Source: Desulfurococcales archaeon
GTDB taxonomy: Archaea > Thermoproteota > Thermoprotei_A > Sulfolobales > Desulfurococcaceae
Assembly (NCBI GenBank): GCA_027022365.1
Contig: JALVYU010000003.1
Location: 1 to 47,191 of the forward strand
Length of the DNA stretch: 47,191 nucleotides
Direction: 5' to 3'
Positions 34,581-43,390 of the stretch are shown here, piece after piece. Under the pieces are notes generated by a model. That model made no database searches. It was given only the letters and a program-made list of their open reading frames with translations, and was not told the DNA's origin. The position numbers were made by a program, and so were the translations under genes. Position 1 is the stretch's first letter; every line of letters begins with the position of its first letter.

Positions 34581-36209
34581 ATGTCGATGCTTGACAGGGT
34601 GTTCGCCAACAAGTGGTTTAGGCTGTTCGAGGGAGTGATTCTATTCTTCCTTTTATATATACTCGTCTATCACTCAGGGATCCTTCCATGGGACATAGGG
34701 TTTCTCAGCCTCCTACCAGCTACTCTTCTCATAATCTATCTGGAGACATCGTATCATAGTCCATGGCCACGGATCATTGTTCCTCTCGGCATGTTCAGCT
34801 TATCTCTTCTTGCGGAGAGAATGTTCTTCCTGACGCTCCCGATGAACACCTATATTGCCATCATTATGATCTATAATTTCGCGGCCCTACTTCTATTCCT
34901 TACAGTATCGAATATCACCTCTATACTGTTATGGGAAAGGAAGAGTAGGTTCGAGGACATACTGAATGGTATAAAGATAGACATGTATTTGTTCCTAGCT
35001 GTGCTACTGCTTCTATCACTGATACTACTCTACTACCACTCGGTCAAGCCATTCTATACGCTGGCATTGCTGATCCTCTCCTATCTAGCCTGGATACTGA
35101 CACCCTACATCACAGACAAGTATGTTGTACCGCCCCTTCTCATGGGCGGCTCGAGGAGCCTCGGCTTCGCCCACCCGAGAGAACCTGAAGCGGAGAAGCT
35201 CCACCTATCAATCTCGATGATCATAGCTTTGCTCAGCCTACTAATCCCCCTCATATTCGCCTATACAGGCAATACTCTCGTCCGTAGAGCGTATGTCCCC
35301 CTAGCTCTCCTCACAGCGTACGAGGGCTTGATAATACCCCTCTACGTTGTGACCAGAATAACGGGGATGCACGGTGCCCTCCTCGAAAGCCTTATGGGTG
35401 ACAGATTCGTCCCGATAGAGAACTATCGAGGCTTCAGGGGCTGGAGAGACATTGTATGGTTTCTGAATAGGGGTGCAGGATATTTTCTGAGGCTTAAATA
35501 CTTGTCTGCCCTCTATATGCATTTTCAGGGCCTTGAGATCCTAAGCCTAAGGACTGGTGATAAGGATATCTACTATGGGCCCATTCATCACATCCTACAT
35601 GAGGGCTACGAGTACCTTAGACAGCATCCCTCGGCTTCAAAACATGTTCCATGGGGGGTTGTGGATAGTATCCTCGAGAAGTTCGATCCCGAGAACATAT
35701 ACGTCATCGAACCCGACACCTCACGGCTCGAGGGAACAGGGTACGAGGAGCTCTACAAGAGGGCTTTCAGCGGGGTCGTTAATCTCTACTGCAAGCTCGT
35801 CGAGATACCCGAAGATGCCGAGAAGGATGCAAGAAACCTTATAATACACTCCATAGATAAGCTAAGAGTCCTCGCCAGGCGTAGCAGAGGAGAGGTAAGG
35901 CTAATAATGGACTCAGCTGCGGACACACTCGAAAAACTGCTAGAGAAAACAAGAGGACATATAAGCAGGGATGACCTAGAACCTTTCCTTGTCAAGAAGC
36001 CTCTAACCGTAAACATGCTTAGAAATTACTTGGTACATGGCCAGCTATATAAGAACGCGATTGTCTATAGGGGCGACAGGACGGAATTCGATAGGCTGAT
36101 GGAGAGGCCGGCTACACTTTATACGCTGTATGTCCTTATCTTATCCGCTACGATCAAGAGACATCCTGAGATCATCGAAGCAAAGACAACCAATAAGTCC
36201 AGATCCTAA
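34581..36209 (+). CDS. Polytopic membrane protein with C-terminal HEPN-like RNxxxH motif
   Basis: A 542-residue protein. About eight transmembrane helices fill residues 10-265. The remaining half is soluble and helical: a region with IYYGPIHHILHEGYEYLRQHPSA (about 325-350), then a four-helix-like end containing RNYLVHG at about 481-487 (genomic 36021 onward). An R-x4-H motif in this context is the active-site signature of HEPN ribonucleases and Abi-type toxins. No homologue family for the whole protein is recognised. The TTG at 34569 would add four residues, but GGAG at 34565-34568 abuts it. The phosphatase gene follows after 69 bases on the same strand. HEPN assignment is by motif only. Confidence 0.6.
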   Translation: MSMLDRVFANKWFRLFEGVILFFLLYILVYHSGILPWDIGFLSLLPATLLIIYLETSYHSPWPRIIVPLGMFSLSLLAERMFFLTLPMNTYIAIIMIYNFAALLLFLTVSNITSILLWERKSRFEDILNGIKIDMYLFLAVLLLLSLILLYYHSVKPFYTLALLILSYLAWILTPYITDKYVVPPLLMGGSRSLGFAHPREPEAEKLHLSISMIIALLSLLIPLIFAYTGNTLVRRAYVPLALLTAYEGLIIPLYVVTRITGMHGALLESLMGDRFVPIENYRGFRGWRDIVWFLNRGAGYFLRLKYLSALYMHFQGLEILSLRTGDKDIYYGPIHHILHEGYEYLRQHPSASKHVPWGVVDSILEKFDPENIYVIEPDTSRLEGTGYEELYKRAFSGVVNLYCKLVEIPEDAEKDARNLIIHSIDKLRVLARRSRGEVRLIMDSAADTLEKLLEKTRGHISRDDLEPFLVKKPLTVNMLRNYLVHGQLYKNAIVYRGDRTEFDRLMERPATLYTLYVLILSATIKRHPEIIEAKTTNKSRS

Positions 36210-36278
36210 ATAATGTTTATTATGGCAAAACCATTATTTTGACAGCTCATCCATTCTTGAATACACGTGGTGTAGTGA

Positions 36279-37244
36279 ATGGTATTCTATGTATGGGTGG
36301 ACGACCATGTAGCAGTCTCACCGATGCCTAGTATAACCGATATAGATGAGCTATCACGCGTCTTCGGCGCTGTGCTGATCCTTGTCCAGCCCCATGAGTA
36401 CGGCGGGCTCATAGACATGGTTATCGAGAGGTGGATGCAGAGGAGCACGGACGTTTATTATCTTCCGACACCAGATTTCCACCCTATCCAGCTCCTTGAC
36501 CTGCATCGTGCCGCTGAATGGGTGCTGGCCCATGCTGAGAAAGGAGTCAATGTATTGATCCACTGCAAAGGCGGTGTCGGGAGAAGCGGGCTCGCCGCAA
36601 CCGCTTATCTTCTCCTCAAGGGGATGGAGTTCTACGACGCTGTCCAGCTTATCAGGGAGAAGAGGCCCGGAGCTCTTCTTGAGGAGTGCCAGTTCCGGAT
36701 GGCGGAGGACTATGCCGAGGCTCTCAGCCATATCGGCAGGGATACGCTGAACGCCGTAGTTAGGGTGGGGCAGAGACACGGGTTTGGTAGAGGGATAAAG
36801 CACGCCTCAAAATCGGCCCAGCTAAGCCTGGAACTCTCACTAGCATTTGTACCGGAGCACTCCAAACCCGTCTTCATTGCATCGGCTCTCCACGGTATCG
36901 GCTGGCCCGACAAGCCATTGTACAGGTACGCGGCAAGAGCTATTGTGGAGTCCCAGGAGCTAGGCCCTATGAGACTCATATCTGCCCGTTACCTCGAAGA
37001 AATAGCTGAGAACAAGGACTTGTCGCCGGAGGCTACGCTGGTTCTCTTGGGCCATATCCTTGACGAGACCTATGATCAGAGAGTGCATTATCTCGACATA
37101 GAGAACTATCCGGGCGAGACGAGAATCGTGCTTAGAAACTGGCTTGACGCGTCACGGATCGTCAGGGATGCTTCAGAACTAGCTCCAAAGATCGAGGAGT
37201 TTACCGGGAAGAAGACCGTTTTCGAGGAGAGACTCTATGTTTAG
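36279..37244 (+). CDS. Dual-specificity protein phosphatase with extra C-terminal domain
   Basis: A 321-residue protein. Residues 1-155 are a DSP/PTP fold: general-acid candidate D66 (PTPDFHP) and P-loop H95-C96-KGGVG-R102-S103, the intact Cx5R signature. It should dephosphorylate proteins, nucleotides or phosphoinositide-like metabolites. Residues 160-321 are an all-helical extension not usual for the family, with KHASKSAQLS, ALHGIGWPD and LLGHILDE at spacings that resemble a degenerate HD domain (HG instead of HD). The pairing of this fold with an adjacent HD enzyme and an HEPN-like protein is noteworthy. Start ATG at 36279 is supported only weakly by upstream GTGGTG. Confidence 0.82.
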   Translation: MVFYVWVDDHVAVSPMPSITDIDELSRVFGAVLILVQPHEYGGLIDMVIERWMQRSTDVYYLPTPDFHPIQLLDLHRAAEWVLAHAEKGVNVLIHCKGGVGRSGLAATAYLLLKGMEFYDAVQLIREKRPGALLEECQFRMAEDYAEALSHIGRDTLNAVVRVGQRHGFGRGIKHASKSAQLSLELSLAFVPEHSKPVFIASALHGIGWPDKPLYRYAARAIVESQELGPMRLISARYLEEIAENKDLSPEATLVLLGHILDETYDQRVHYLDIENYPGETRIVLRNWLDASRIVRDASELAPKIEEFTGKKTVFEERLYV

Positions 37245-37323
37245 TTCACCTCCTATCCTTACTATCTTTATATTACATTGACGAGAGAATCTAGAGTGAG
37301 ACATGTACTACTGGTGATTACTG

Positions 37324-38556
37324 TTGGAACCTACCCTTAGGCTCAGAGGAATAATAGGTAATCTGAGAGGAGAAGGAGGCTTCGCTTTCCTCGCCAAAGC
37401 ACGTGAACTCAAAGAGAAGGGCAAGCCCGTGGTTAACCTTAGTATCGGCCAGCCCGATGTGCCTACGCCCGATCCAGTGATCGAGGAGGCAGTCAGGGCC
37501 TTATCGGAGGAGAAATTCACCGGTTACACAGAAACGCCCGGCATACCAGAGATCAGGAAGGCTATTGCAGAGTATCTCAACGAGAGGTATGGTGCCGGTG
37601 TTAGTTGGGAAGAAGTAGTGGTGACCCCCGGCACTAAGGGAGCTATATTCCTTGCTCTGTCGGCCTACCTCGACCATGGCGACGAGATAATAGTGCCCGA
37701 GCCAAGCTACCCGGCCTACCCTGAGGGAGCAAAAATACTCGGCGGAAAACCTGTTTATGTTCCCCTCGAATGGAGGGGTCCGAGCAAGGGCTTCGGCCTA
37801 GACCTAGAGAAGATCGAGGAGGCCATAACGCCTAGGACCAAGTTCATCGTGGTGAACAACCCGCAGAACCCGACCGGGGCCCTGTTCAGTCCCAAGGAGC
37901 TCGAGGAGCTTGTCGAGATCGCGAGGAAACACAATGTAATGATATTGGCTGACGAGATATACGATAACTTTGTATATGACGATGCAGAGTTCAAGAGCCT
38001 CATAAGTATGCCCGGCTGGAGGGAATGGCTGATATACACGAATGGTTTCAGCAAAACATTCAGCATGACGGGCTGGAGGCTTGGATACGTGGTTGTTAGG
38101 AAAGAGGTGGCGGGGCTTCTCAGCAAGATCGCGGTCAGCGTCTGGGGATGCCCAGTGAGCTTCGCGCAGAGAGCAGCTGTACGGGCTCTCAGCGATCCCG
38201 AAGTATGGGAATGGGTGAGAAAGCTCTCAAAACGCTATGCGGAGATGAGGCGGATACTCTACGAGGAGCTCTCCAAGACTCCCGGCGTGGAGGCCCATCT
38301 CAGTAAGGGCGCTTACTACTTGTTTCCGAGAGTTAAGCAGGTCGAAGAAGAAACAGGTCTCTCTACAGAGGAAATAGTCGACTATATCATTAACAACTAC
38401 TACTTGATCGTACTGCCCGGAGGGGTATTCCCGGACAAGGCCGGCAAGGACTTCATAAGGTTTAGCTTCGCCACGAGCCGCGAAGCAGTATCTGAGGGAG
38501 GCAAGAGGTTCAGGCAGGCTATAACGGATCTCCTTGAGAAGAAGGTACATAGATGA
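37324..38556 (+). CDS. Pyridoxal phosphate aminotransferase, class I/II (aspartate aminotransferase-like)
   Basis: A 410-residue cytosolic PLP enzyme. The Schiff-base lysine is K244 in TNGFSKTFSMTGWRLGY. NNPQNPTGALF (about 178-188) and the upstream VTPGTKGAIF cofactor loop are typical of the AspAT subfamily Ig. The likely reaction is amino-group transfer between aspartate or other amino acids and 2-oxoglutarate. The start is TTG; GGTGAT lies 6 bases before it. The last bases overlap an upstream extension of the ferredoxin frame. Confidence 0.92.
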   Translation: MEPTLRLRGIIGNLRGEGGFAFLAKARELKEKGKPVVNLSIGQPDVPTPDPVIEEAVRALSEEKFTGYTETPGIPEIRKAIAEYLNERYGAGVSWEEVVVTPGTKGAIFLALSAYLDHGDEIIVPEPSYPAYPEGAKILGGKPVYVPLEWRGPSKGFGLDLEKIEEAITPRTKFIVVNNPQNPTGALFSPKELEELVEIARKHNVMILADEIYDNFVYDDAEFKSLISMPGWREWLIYTNGFSKTFSMTGWRLGYVVVRKEVAGLLSKIAVSVWGCPVSFAQRAAVRALSDPEVWEWVRKLSKRYAEMRRILYEELSKTPGVEAHLSKGAYYLFPRVKQVEEETGLSTEEIVDYIINNYYLIVLPGGVFPDKAGKDFIRFSFATSREAVSEGGKRFRQAITDLLEKKVHR

Positions 38557-38583
38557 AATACCCGGTTGTTTTGCCGGCTCATA

Positions 38584-38599
38584 CTATAAAGTATTTAAT
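38584..38599 (+). promoter_or_regulatory. TATA box of the ferredoxin gene
   Basis: TATAAAGTATTTAATA lies 28 bases after the aminotransferase stop. This placement argues that ferredoxin translation begins downstream at 38735 and not at an earlier in-frame codon inside the aminotransferase gene. Confidence 0.4.
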
Positions 38600-38734
38600 A
38601 CTCGGCATTTTCGGTCAAAACGATCACTTATCATACTTAGCCCCGTATACTCGCCGCCAAACGGCATTATAAGCAACGTTATAACCCTGTATCCGTATGA
38701 AGCAGAAACTGATACAAGTGAGGCTGAGACTGTC

Positions 38735-39145
38735 ATGGAGAAAGAGCCGCGGAGTTGGCGATATTATTACGAATTAATGAAAAGCAATACCCCACTAACG
38801 ATCTATTATCCTATTTGTGGTGGGGGTGAAGAATGTATTAGTGTATGTCCTTACGGCCACGAAATATGGGAAGTTGTCCCAATGTTATCTCCCATGTTTG
38901 GCGGTAAACCGCGAGTGAGACTAAGGCCCTTCATGGCTCACCCGGAGAAATGCCAGGAATGCTATCTATGTGTCCAGGCTTGCCCTACAGGTGCACTACA
39001 CAGATCCGACCAGGAGATCAGGCATCCGTTCCTCACCCTCATTAAGAACAGTATTAAGCTGTTTTTCAAGAAACGATATGGTATCAGATGGGTTTTCAGA
39101 AAAGAGCACAGGGAGAAATTCAAAAGAAATAATCCTAAGGAATAA
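38735..39145 (+). CDS. Ferredoxin-like Fe-S protein
   Basis: A 136-residue protein. The second cluster motif is canonical, CxxCxxCxxxCP (CQECYLCVQACP, about residues 72-83). The first, CGGGEECISVCP, lacks one cysteine of CxxCxxC, so it may hold a 3Fe-4S cluster or none. The C-terminal 45 residues are basic and hydrophobic, without a clear membrane helix. It should carry electrons. The frame stays open upstream to 38534, but only the ATG at 38735 follows the TATA box. GTGAGG lies about 10 bases upstream. Confidence 0.75.
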   Translation: MEKEPRSWRYYYELMKSNTPLTIYYPICGGGEECISVCPYGHEIWEVVPMLSPMFGGKPRVRLRPFMAHPEKCQECYLCVQACPTGALHRSDQEIRHPFLTLIKNSIKLFFKKRYGIRWVFRKEHREKFKRNNPKE

Positions 39146-39243
39146 AAATTAGGGGCAAAGGTGTGAATTACTAATATACGCGGTTCTCGAGATATAATTG
39201 AATTATGTGAATATGCTTCACTTTTCGGGTGTGGCTGTTGGGT

Positions 39244-39981
39244 GTGACGGGCGTTATTCTTGCAGGTGGCGAGGGTAAGAGGTTTAGGCCTTATACCGAG
39301 ATCGTTCCTAAGCCCATGATACCTATTGGTTGGCCCGAGAAACCTGTTCTAGAATACATTGTCGAGTGGATGGTCAAGCACGGGATCAAGGACATAGTTC
39401 TTCTCGTCAACTACAAGTGGAGGTACATAGCCAACTACTTCGGGGACGGCTCAAAATATAGCGCGAGGATCAGGTACTGTATAGATGATGAGAAATATAC
39501 AAACACAGGCGGTGCCCTACTAAAAGCCTATCATGAAGGCCTCCTCGACGAGACAGCCTTCATATGGTATGGAGACATACTAGCCCCAGTCCCCGTCAAA
39601 GAAATACTTGAGTTCCATGAGGAGACAGGGGCGGACGCTGTACTCGTCATAACGGATAGGTATAAAGTACCCGTTGGTATTGCCAGGCTCGACGAGAAGA
39701 ACAATGTTGTTGAGATGCATGAGAAGCCTGAGCTAAACATCCATGCAACAATAGGTATTTTGAGCCTAAAGACGTACGTCCTGAGAGAAGCCGAGGAATC
39801 TCTTGGTACGAGATTCGATATTATGGGTGAGCTCATACCATACATGATAAAGAATGGCCGGAAGGTGAAGGCATACATATATGAGGGGCCATGGTATGAT
39901 GTAGGGAGCCTTGAGAGATATAAGAAGATAGACGTTAACGAGATTCCCGAGCTATTCGGGCTCAAGAGGAATAGCTCTTAG
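39244..39981 (+). CDS. Sugar-phosphate nucleotidyltransferase
   Basis: A 245-residue NTP-transferase. LAGGEGKRFRPYTEIVPKP near the N-terminus is the nucleotide-binding signature. IWYGDILAP carries the metal-binding Asp of the family, and EKPELNIHATIGI (about 160-172) fits the sugar-phosphate site. It makes an NDP-sugar, probably for surface glycans. Earlier starts at 39229 (GTG) and 39238 (TTG) are possible; GTG 39244 is preferred because GGGTGTGG sits 9 bases upstream and the family begins a few residues before LAGG. A TATA-like GATATAATTG lies near 39190. Confidence 0.85.
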   Translation: MTGVILAGGEGKRFRPYTEIVPKPMIPIGWPEKPVLEYIVEWMVKHGIKDIVLLVNYKWRYIANYFGDGSKYSARIRYCIDDEKYTNTGGALLKAYHEGLLDETAFIWYGDILAPVPVKEILEFHEETGADAVLVITDRYKVPVGIARLDEKNNVVEMHEKPELNIHATIGILSLKTYVLREAEESLGTRFDIMGELIPYMIKNGRKVKAYIYEGPWYDVGSLERYKKIDVNEIPELFGLKRNSS

Positions 39982-41331
39982 TTCTACCACTCTTTCAGCC
40001 CACCTGCCCGACAACGCCCACACCACGGTTATTATCCCGACAACAGCATTGCTTATAGCCATAGCTGTCCATACGCCGTCAGGCCCCAGCATTAGCCATA
40101 GCGCCAATATGTAGGATAGCAGTATTCTGAGCAACCATAGCCTCATGATCGATAATACTGCGAAGAACTTGGTGTGACCCGAACCACTAGCAATTGCTCC
40201 TCCTATCGTGAACAAGCCGAAGAACGGTACGCTCCATATGAATATACTGATTAACCTACTACCCACCGATACGACTTTCGGGTCTGCTATGAAGAATGCA
40301 ACGAGCGGTTGTCTGAACAAGTATATCAGTATTGCGCCTGTTCCCAATAGGAGAAATATTATTGTCATCGTTGCAAAAGCTATCTTCTTAGCCCTATTGT
40401 ACTTCTCCGCCCCTATATTCTGCCCAATCATGACGGATGCCGCTCTGTTTAGAGCCCATGCGAGTGAGCTCATGACCTTTATTATACGGCTAGCTAAACC
40501 ATAGGCTGCAACTACTGGTGAGCCATAAACCGATACCAAGCTCATCATTATGGTGAAGCCTAGAGAATTGGAGGATCTCTGGATGGCCATGGGGGCTCCT
40601 ATGCTGACGGTCTTCTTTAACCACCACTTCTCTATTCTAAGATCCTTCATTGTTATCTTTAATCCGTGATACCCGCGTGTTAGGAGTCTGATCCCCGCGA
40701 ACGATATTACCGTCCTCGATAGGATAGTCGCCATGGCCGCTCCTACAACTCCCAGAATTGGTAGGCCGAGCCAGCCGAAGATGAATATGGGGTCTAGAAC
40801 CATGTTTGTCACGGATGATATGATGTTGAGTATTGTCGGGGTCCTAGTGTCTCCCAGACTATTAGCTATAGTGTTAAAAGCGAAGCCTATAAAGCTGATC
40901 GGTATCCCGGCGAATATAACTCTGAGGTAAGATACCGCATAGGGATATATGTCTAGGGGGACACGCATTAGCTGTAAGAAAAACGGGGACAGGAGAACAC
41001 CTAGCGTACTCAGAACCACTGACATCATGAGCATAAAGGCGAGCATGTTACCCGCCGAGCGATTAGCTGATTCAAAATCTCCTGCTCCTATGTACTGTGC
41101 AATCAGGGATATCCCGGCCATTGCAAAGCCCATACCAAGGCTGTAGAACAGCATTATTAGGGGGAAAGATACTGTTGGTGCTCCGAATGCTTGTCTTCCG
41201 AGTTTGCCTAGCCAGTAAGCATCTACTATATTGTATGATGTATTGACGAGATTCGCGATTATTATGGGCCATGATAGCCAGAAGAGTGTGCGTAGTATGC
41301 TGCCTGTTAATATTCTGTTCCTTAGCTTCAT
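39952..41331 (-). CDS. MATE-family efflux transporter
   Basis: 459 residues with 12 predicted membrane helices in two homologous halves, the MATE (MatE) layout. ILRTLFWLSWPIIIANLVNTSYNIVDAYWLGKLG near the start and GSPVVAAYGLASRI in the second half are typical. It exports cationic compounds using Na+ or H+ gradients. Upstream in-frame starts reach 41460, but these would run through the divergent padR promoter and start, so ATG 41331 is chosen. It overlaps the nucleotidyltransferase gene by 30 bases. PadR divergently encoded next to it is the likely regulator. Confidence 0.88.
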   Translation of the reverse strand: MKLRNRILTGSILRTLFWLSWPIIIANLVNTSYNIVDAYWLGKLGRQAFGAPTVSFPLIMLFYSLGMGFAMAGISLIAQYIGAGDFESANRSAGNMLAFMLMMSVVLSTLGVLLSPFFLQLMRVPLDIYPYAVSYLRVIFAGIPISFIGFAFNTIANSLGDTRTPTILNIISSVTNMVLDPIFIFGWLGLPILGVVGAAMATILSRTVISFAGIRLLTRGYHGLKITMKDLRIEKWWLKKTVSIGAPMAIQRSSNSLGFTIMMSLVSVYGSPVVAAYGLASRIIKVMSSLAWALNRAASVMIGQNIGAEKYNRAKKIAFATMTIIFLLLGTGAILIYLFRQPLVAFFIADPKVVSVGSRLISIFIWSVPFFGLFTIGGAIASGSGHTKFFAVLSIMRLWLLRILLSYILALWLMLGPDGVWTAMAISNAVVGIITVVWALSGRWAERVVELRAIPLEPE

Positions 41332-41359
41332 TAGGTCTTTTCTTGTTTTTCTCCTGAGC

Positions 41360-41382
41360 AATATATTCCACCGGAATATATT
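41360..41382. promoter_or_regulatory. Probable PadR operator (10-bp inverted repeat)
   Basis: AATATATTCC at 41360-41369 and its exact reverse complement at 41373-41382, with a 3-base spacer, lie between MATE and padR. A third partial copy, AAAATATATTT, follows at 41388-41398 and forms the padR TATA box. Confidence 0.6.
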
Positions 41383-41385
41383 CGG

Positions 41386-41398
41386 GTAAAATATATTT
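41386..41398 (+). promoter_or_regulatory. TATA box of padR
   Basis: GTAAAATATATTT lies about 35 bases before the ATG at 41434, adjacent to the operator. No strong ribosome binding site precedes the ATG, so the message may be nearly leaderless. Confidence 0.45.
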
Positions 41399-41433
41399 GA
41401 GAAGAAAATAAATACCTTACTCAGTGACCGCAA

Positions 41434-41886
41434 ATGAAGACCAGAAACAGAGAGACACAACCAAGGAAAGCGTACAGGAGCGCCCTAAGAATACATGTTC
41501 TAGGCATTATTATTAGGAATAAGAATATCCACGGCTATGGCATCTACAAGAAGATCCTCGGCAATACAAGGCTTATCAAGAGATTTGGTAAACCAAGTAT
41601 AGGAACGATATATAGAGTGCTCAATAGTCTAGTCGAAGAAGGACTAGTCACGAGAGAAGAAAAGAAGGTAGGTGGTAGAACCCTCTATTTCTATACACCT
41701 ACTAAGAAGGGGATGGAGGAATTCGCCAGGATATGTGAAGTCTTCCTTGATAAGACCGCATCAGGCATAAAAATGATCCTATCGTCTCTCCCAGCCCTGT
41801 ACGGGTCTGGTATTGACGTGAATGGTATTATTGAGAGACTCGAAGAGATAGAGAAGATTATCAGAGAGTTTTTGGTCAAGGAATAA
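41434..41886 (+). CDS. PadR-family transcriptional regulator
   Basis: A 150-residue winged-helix regulator. The pattern HGYGIYKKIL, then KPSIGTIYRVLNSLVEEGLV and YFYTPTKKGMEE (about 28-95) is diagnostic for PadR. A C-terminal helical dimerisation segment follows. PadR proteins often repress adjacent drug exporters; here a MATE pump is divergent and an inverted repeat lies between them. Its stop overlaps the convergent radical SAM gene by 11 bases. Confidence 0.9.
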   Translation: MKTRNRETQPRKAYRSALRIHVLGIIIRNKNIHGYGIYKKILGNTRLIKRFGKPSIGTIYRVLNSLVEEGLVTREEKKVGGRTLYFYTPTKKGMEEFARICEVFLDKTASGIKMILSSLPALYGSGIDVNGIIERLEEIEKIIREFLVKE

Positions 41887-43231
41887 CTACTCGCTCGGGC
41901 AGGGGCTCACGAAGACATTCTTCCACCATCCTGCATGGGACGTTCATTACGAATGCCCATGTTATCTTGTGTGCTGTTAACAGTCCTTTACGAGTTAGCA
42001 AGATCTTGTTGTCCTCTTCTTTGATATCACCGGTTAGTTTGAGGGTTTTCAGAAACCACTTGAAACCTGTCCTGCCTATAAGTTCTTCAAATGATTGGTT
42101 GAACTTATATTCAAACTTCTTCTTGTCGAGGCTACGGCATATGAATAACCGGCATGTAGTGTACCTTATCGCCCGCTCTTCCAGACTAACCGTTCTCGCA
42201 AACGCAACTGGTAGTTTATCCCTCGATAAGAGATCTCCGTACGTGTCCGGGTAGCATGTGTTCTGGTACTCGTAAGCACCTGTGAACCCCATTGCTCCTG
42301 CCCCGAATCCGAGGAGCGGGCCCTCCATCTCATAGTTGACGGTAACGTATTTCCAGTCCGGATGCCTGCTGTACCCATATATCTCGAGGCCTATGTAGTT
42401 TCTCCGAGGCAATAGATCCTCGGCTGCATACACCATTTGCTTAAAGACATTCATACTTGGTTGTTCCGGTAGTCTGCCTTCCCTAATCATCTTGTAGCCA
42501 ATACTGTTCTCGAGAACCAGTGTCGGATACGCAGTTATCTCGTCGGGCCCTAGATCGGCCGCCTTATCTAAGTCTTCTATCCACTGCTGAAGACTCTGCC
42601 CCGGGATCATGTACATGAGGTCGATATTGATGTATTTAGCACCAGCGTTCCTAAGATTATCATATGCTTTAATCGAGTCTTCAACGCTATGCCTCCTGCC
42701 CAGTCTTGAGAGTAGCTCTGGGTGGAAAGACTGGAAGCCTAAGCTGAACTCGTTTATTCCCGCGTCCACTAGTTCGTATGCGGTCTCTTCATCCTTGAGA
42801 TCCTCGGGGTTCGCCTCGATTGCTATGGTGGGTTTTGCGTCAAAGGATGATGTTATTTCTTCTATTATTTCTCTCCAGTATTTTGCAGGGACAAGGCTGG
42901 GCGTGCCGCCTCCTGCATGGATATCTATTATCCTCAGATTTTTGTCCCGGAGAAGCTCGCCATAAATCCTTATTTCTTTCTTTAAGTATTTGACGTACTT
43001 GCCTATGATCTCATCTATCTTGTTCCTAGATATCGGGTGCCGCGCATAAGGGCAGAACCAGCATGTCCCAGTACAATAAGGTATGTGTATGTAGGCTGCT
43101 GTTTCTTCCTCGTTAAGGGTACCGATAATATTTTCTCTTATCGATTCATCGCTCGGCCTCGTATACTCGGCCTTGAATACTCTCCTAGACATGGTGTTCC
43201 AGAAGCCTAGGCTCCTAGGGACAAGAATCAT
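41876..43231 (-). CDS. Radical SAM protein, HemN/HemW-like
   Basis: A 451-residue Fe-S enzyme. The AdoMet radical motif is CTGTCWFC (C53, C57, C60; CxxxCxxC), followed by DIHAGGGTPSLV and INEFSLGFQSFHPELLSRLGRRHS, the HemN family landmarks. It could oxidise coproporphyrinogen III, move haem as HemW does, or act on another substrate; sequence alone does not separate these. The ATG at 43231 is the likely start. A TATA-like ACTATATAAAAT lies about 50 bases upstream on the minus strand. Confidence 0.85.
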   Translation of the reverse strand: MILVPRSLGFWNTMSRRVFKAEYTRPSDESIRENIIGTLNEEETAAYIHIPYCTGTCWFCPYARHPISRNKIDEIIGKYVKYLKKEIRIYGELLRDKNLRIIDIHAGGGTPSLVPAKYWREIIEEITSSFDAKPTIAIEANPEDLKDEETAYELVDAGINEFSLGFQSFHPELLSRLGRRHSVEDSIKAYDNLRNAGAKYINIDLMYMIPGQSLQQWIEDLDKAADLGPDEITAYPTLVLENSIGYKMIREGRLPEQPSMNVFKQMVYAAEDLLPRRNYIGLEIYGYSRHPDWKYVTVNYEMEGPLLGFGAGAMGFTGAYEYQNTCYPDTYGDLLSRDKLPVAFARTVSLEERAIRYTTCRLFICRSLDKKKFEYKFNQSFEELIGRTGFKWFLKTLKLTGDIKEEDNKILLTRKGLLTAHKITWAFVMNVPCRMVEECLREPLPERVVIP

Positions 43232-43390
43232 TGTTAAGCACCCTGTGCGCCGTGTAATGTATCTTGGATATTATTTTATATAGTTGGTGCTATTGTTATT
43301 TGTTACAGGTGCACATAATCATATCTATGCTAACTTATAACACCATAATAGACTACGAGATACATGTGTCCTAACGACTAGTGCTAGGAC

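Noticed and set aside
38534-38734. Longer ferredoxin frame starting inside the aminotransferase gene
   Set aside because: A TATA box lies after this start and the added residues look non-coding.
41331-41460. Longer N-terminus for the MATE gene (start at 41460)
   Set aside because: It would overlap the padR start and its promoter, and add a non-family N-terminus.
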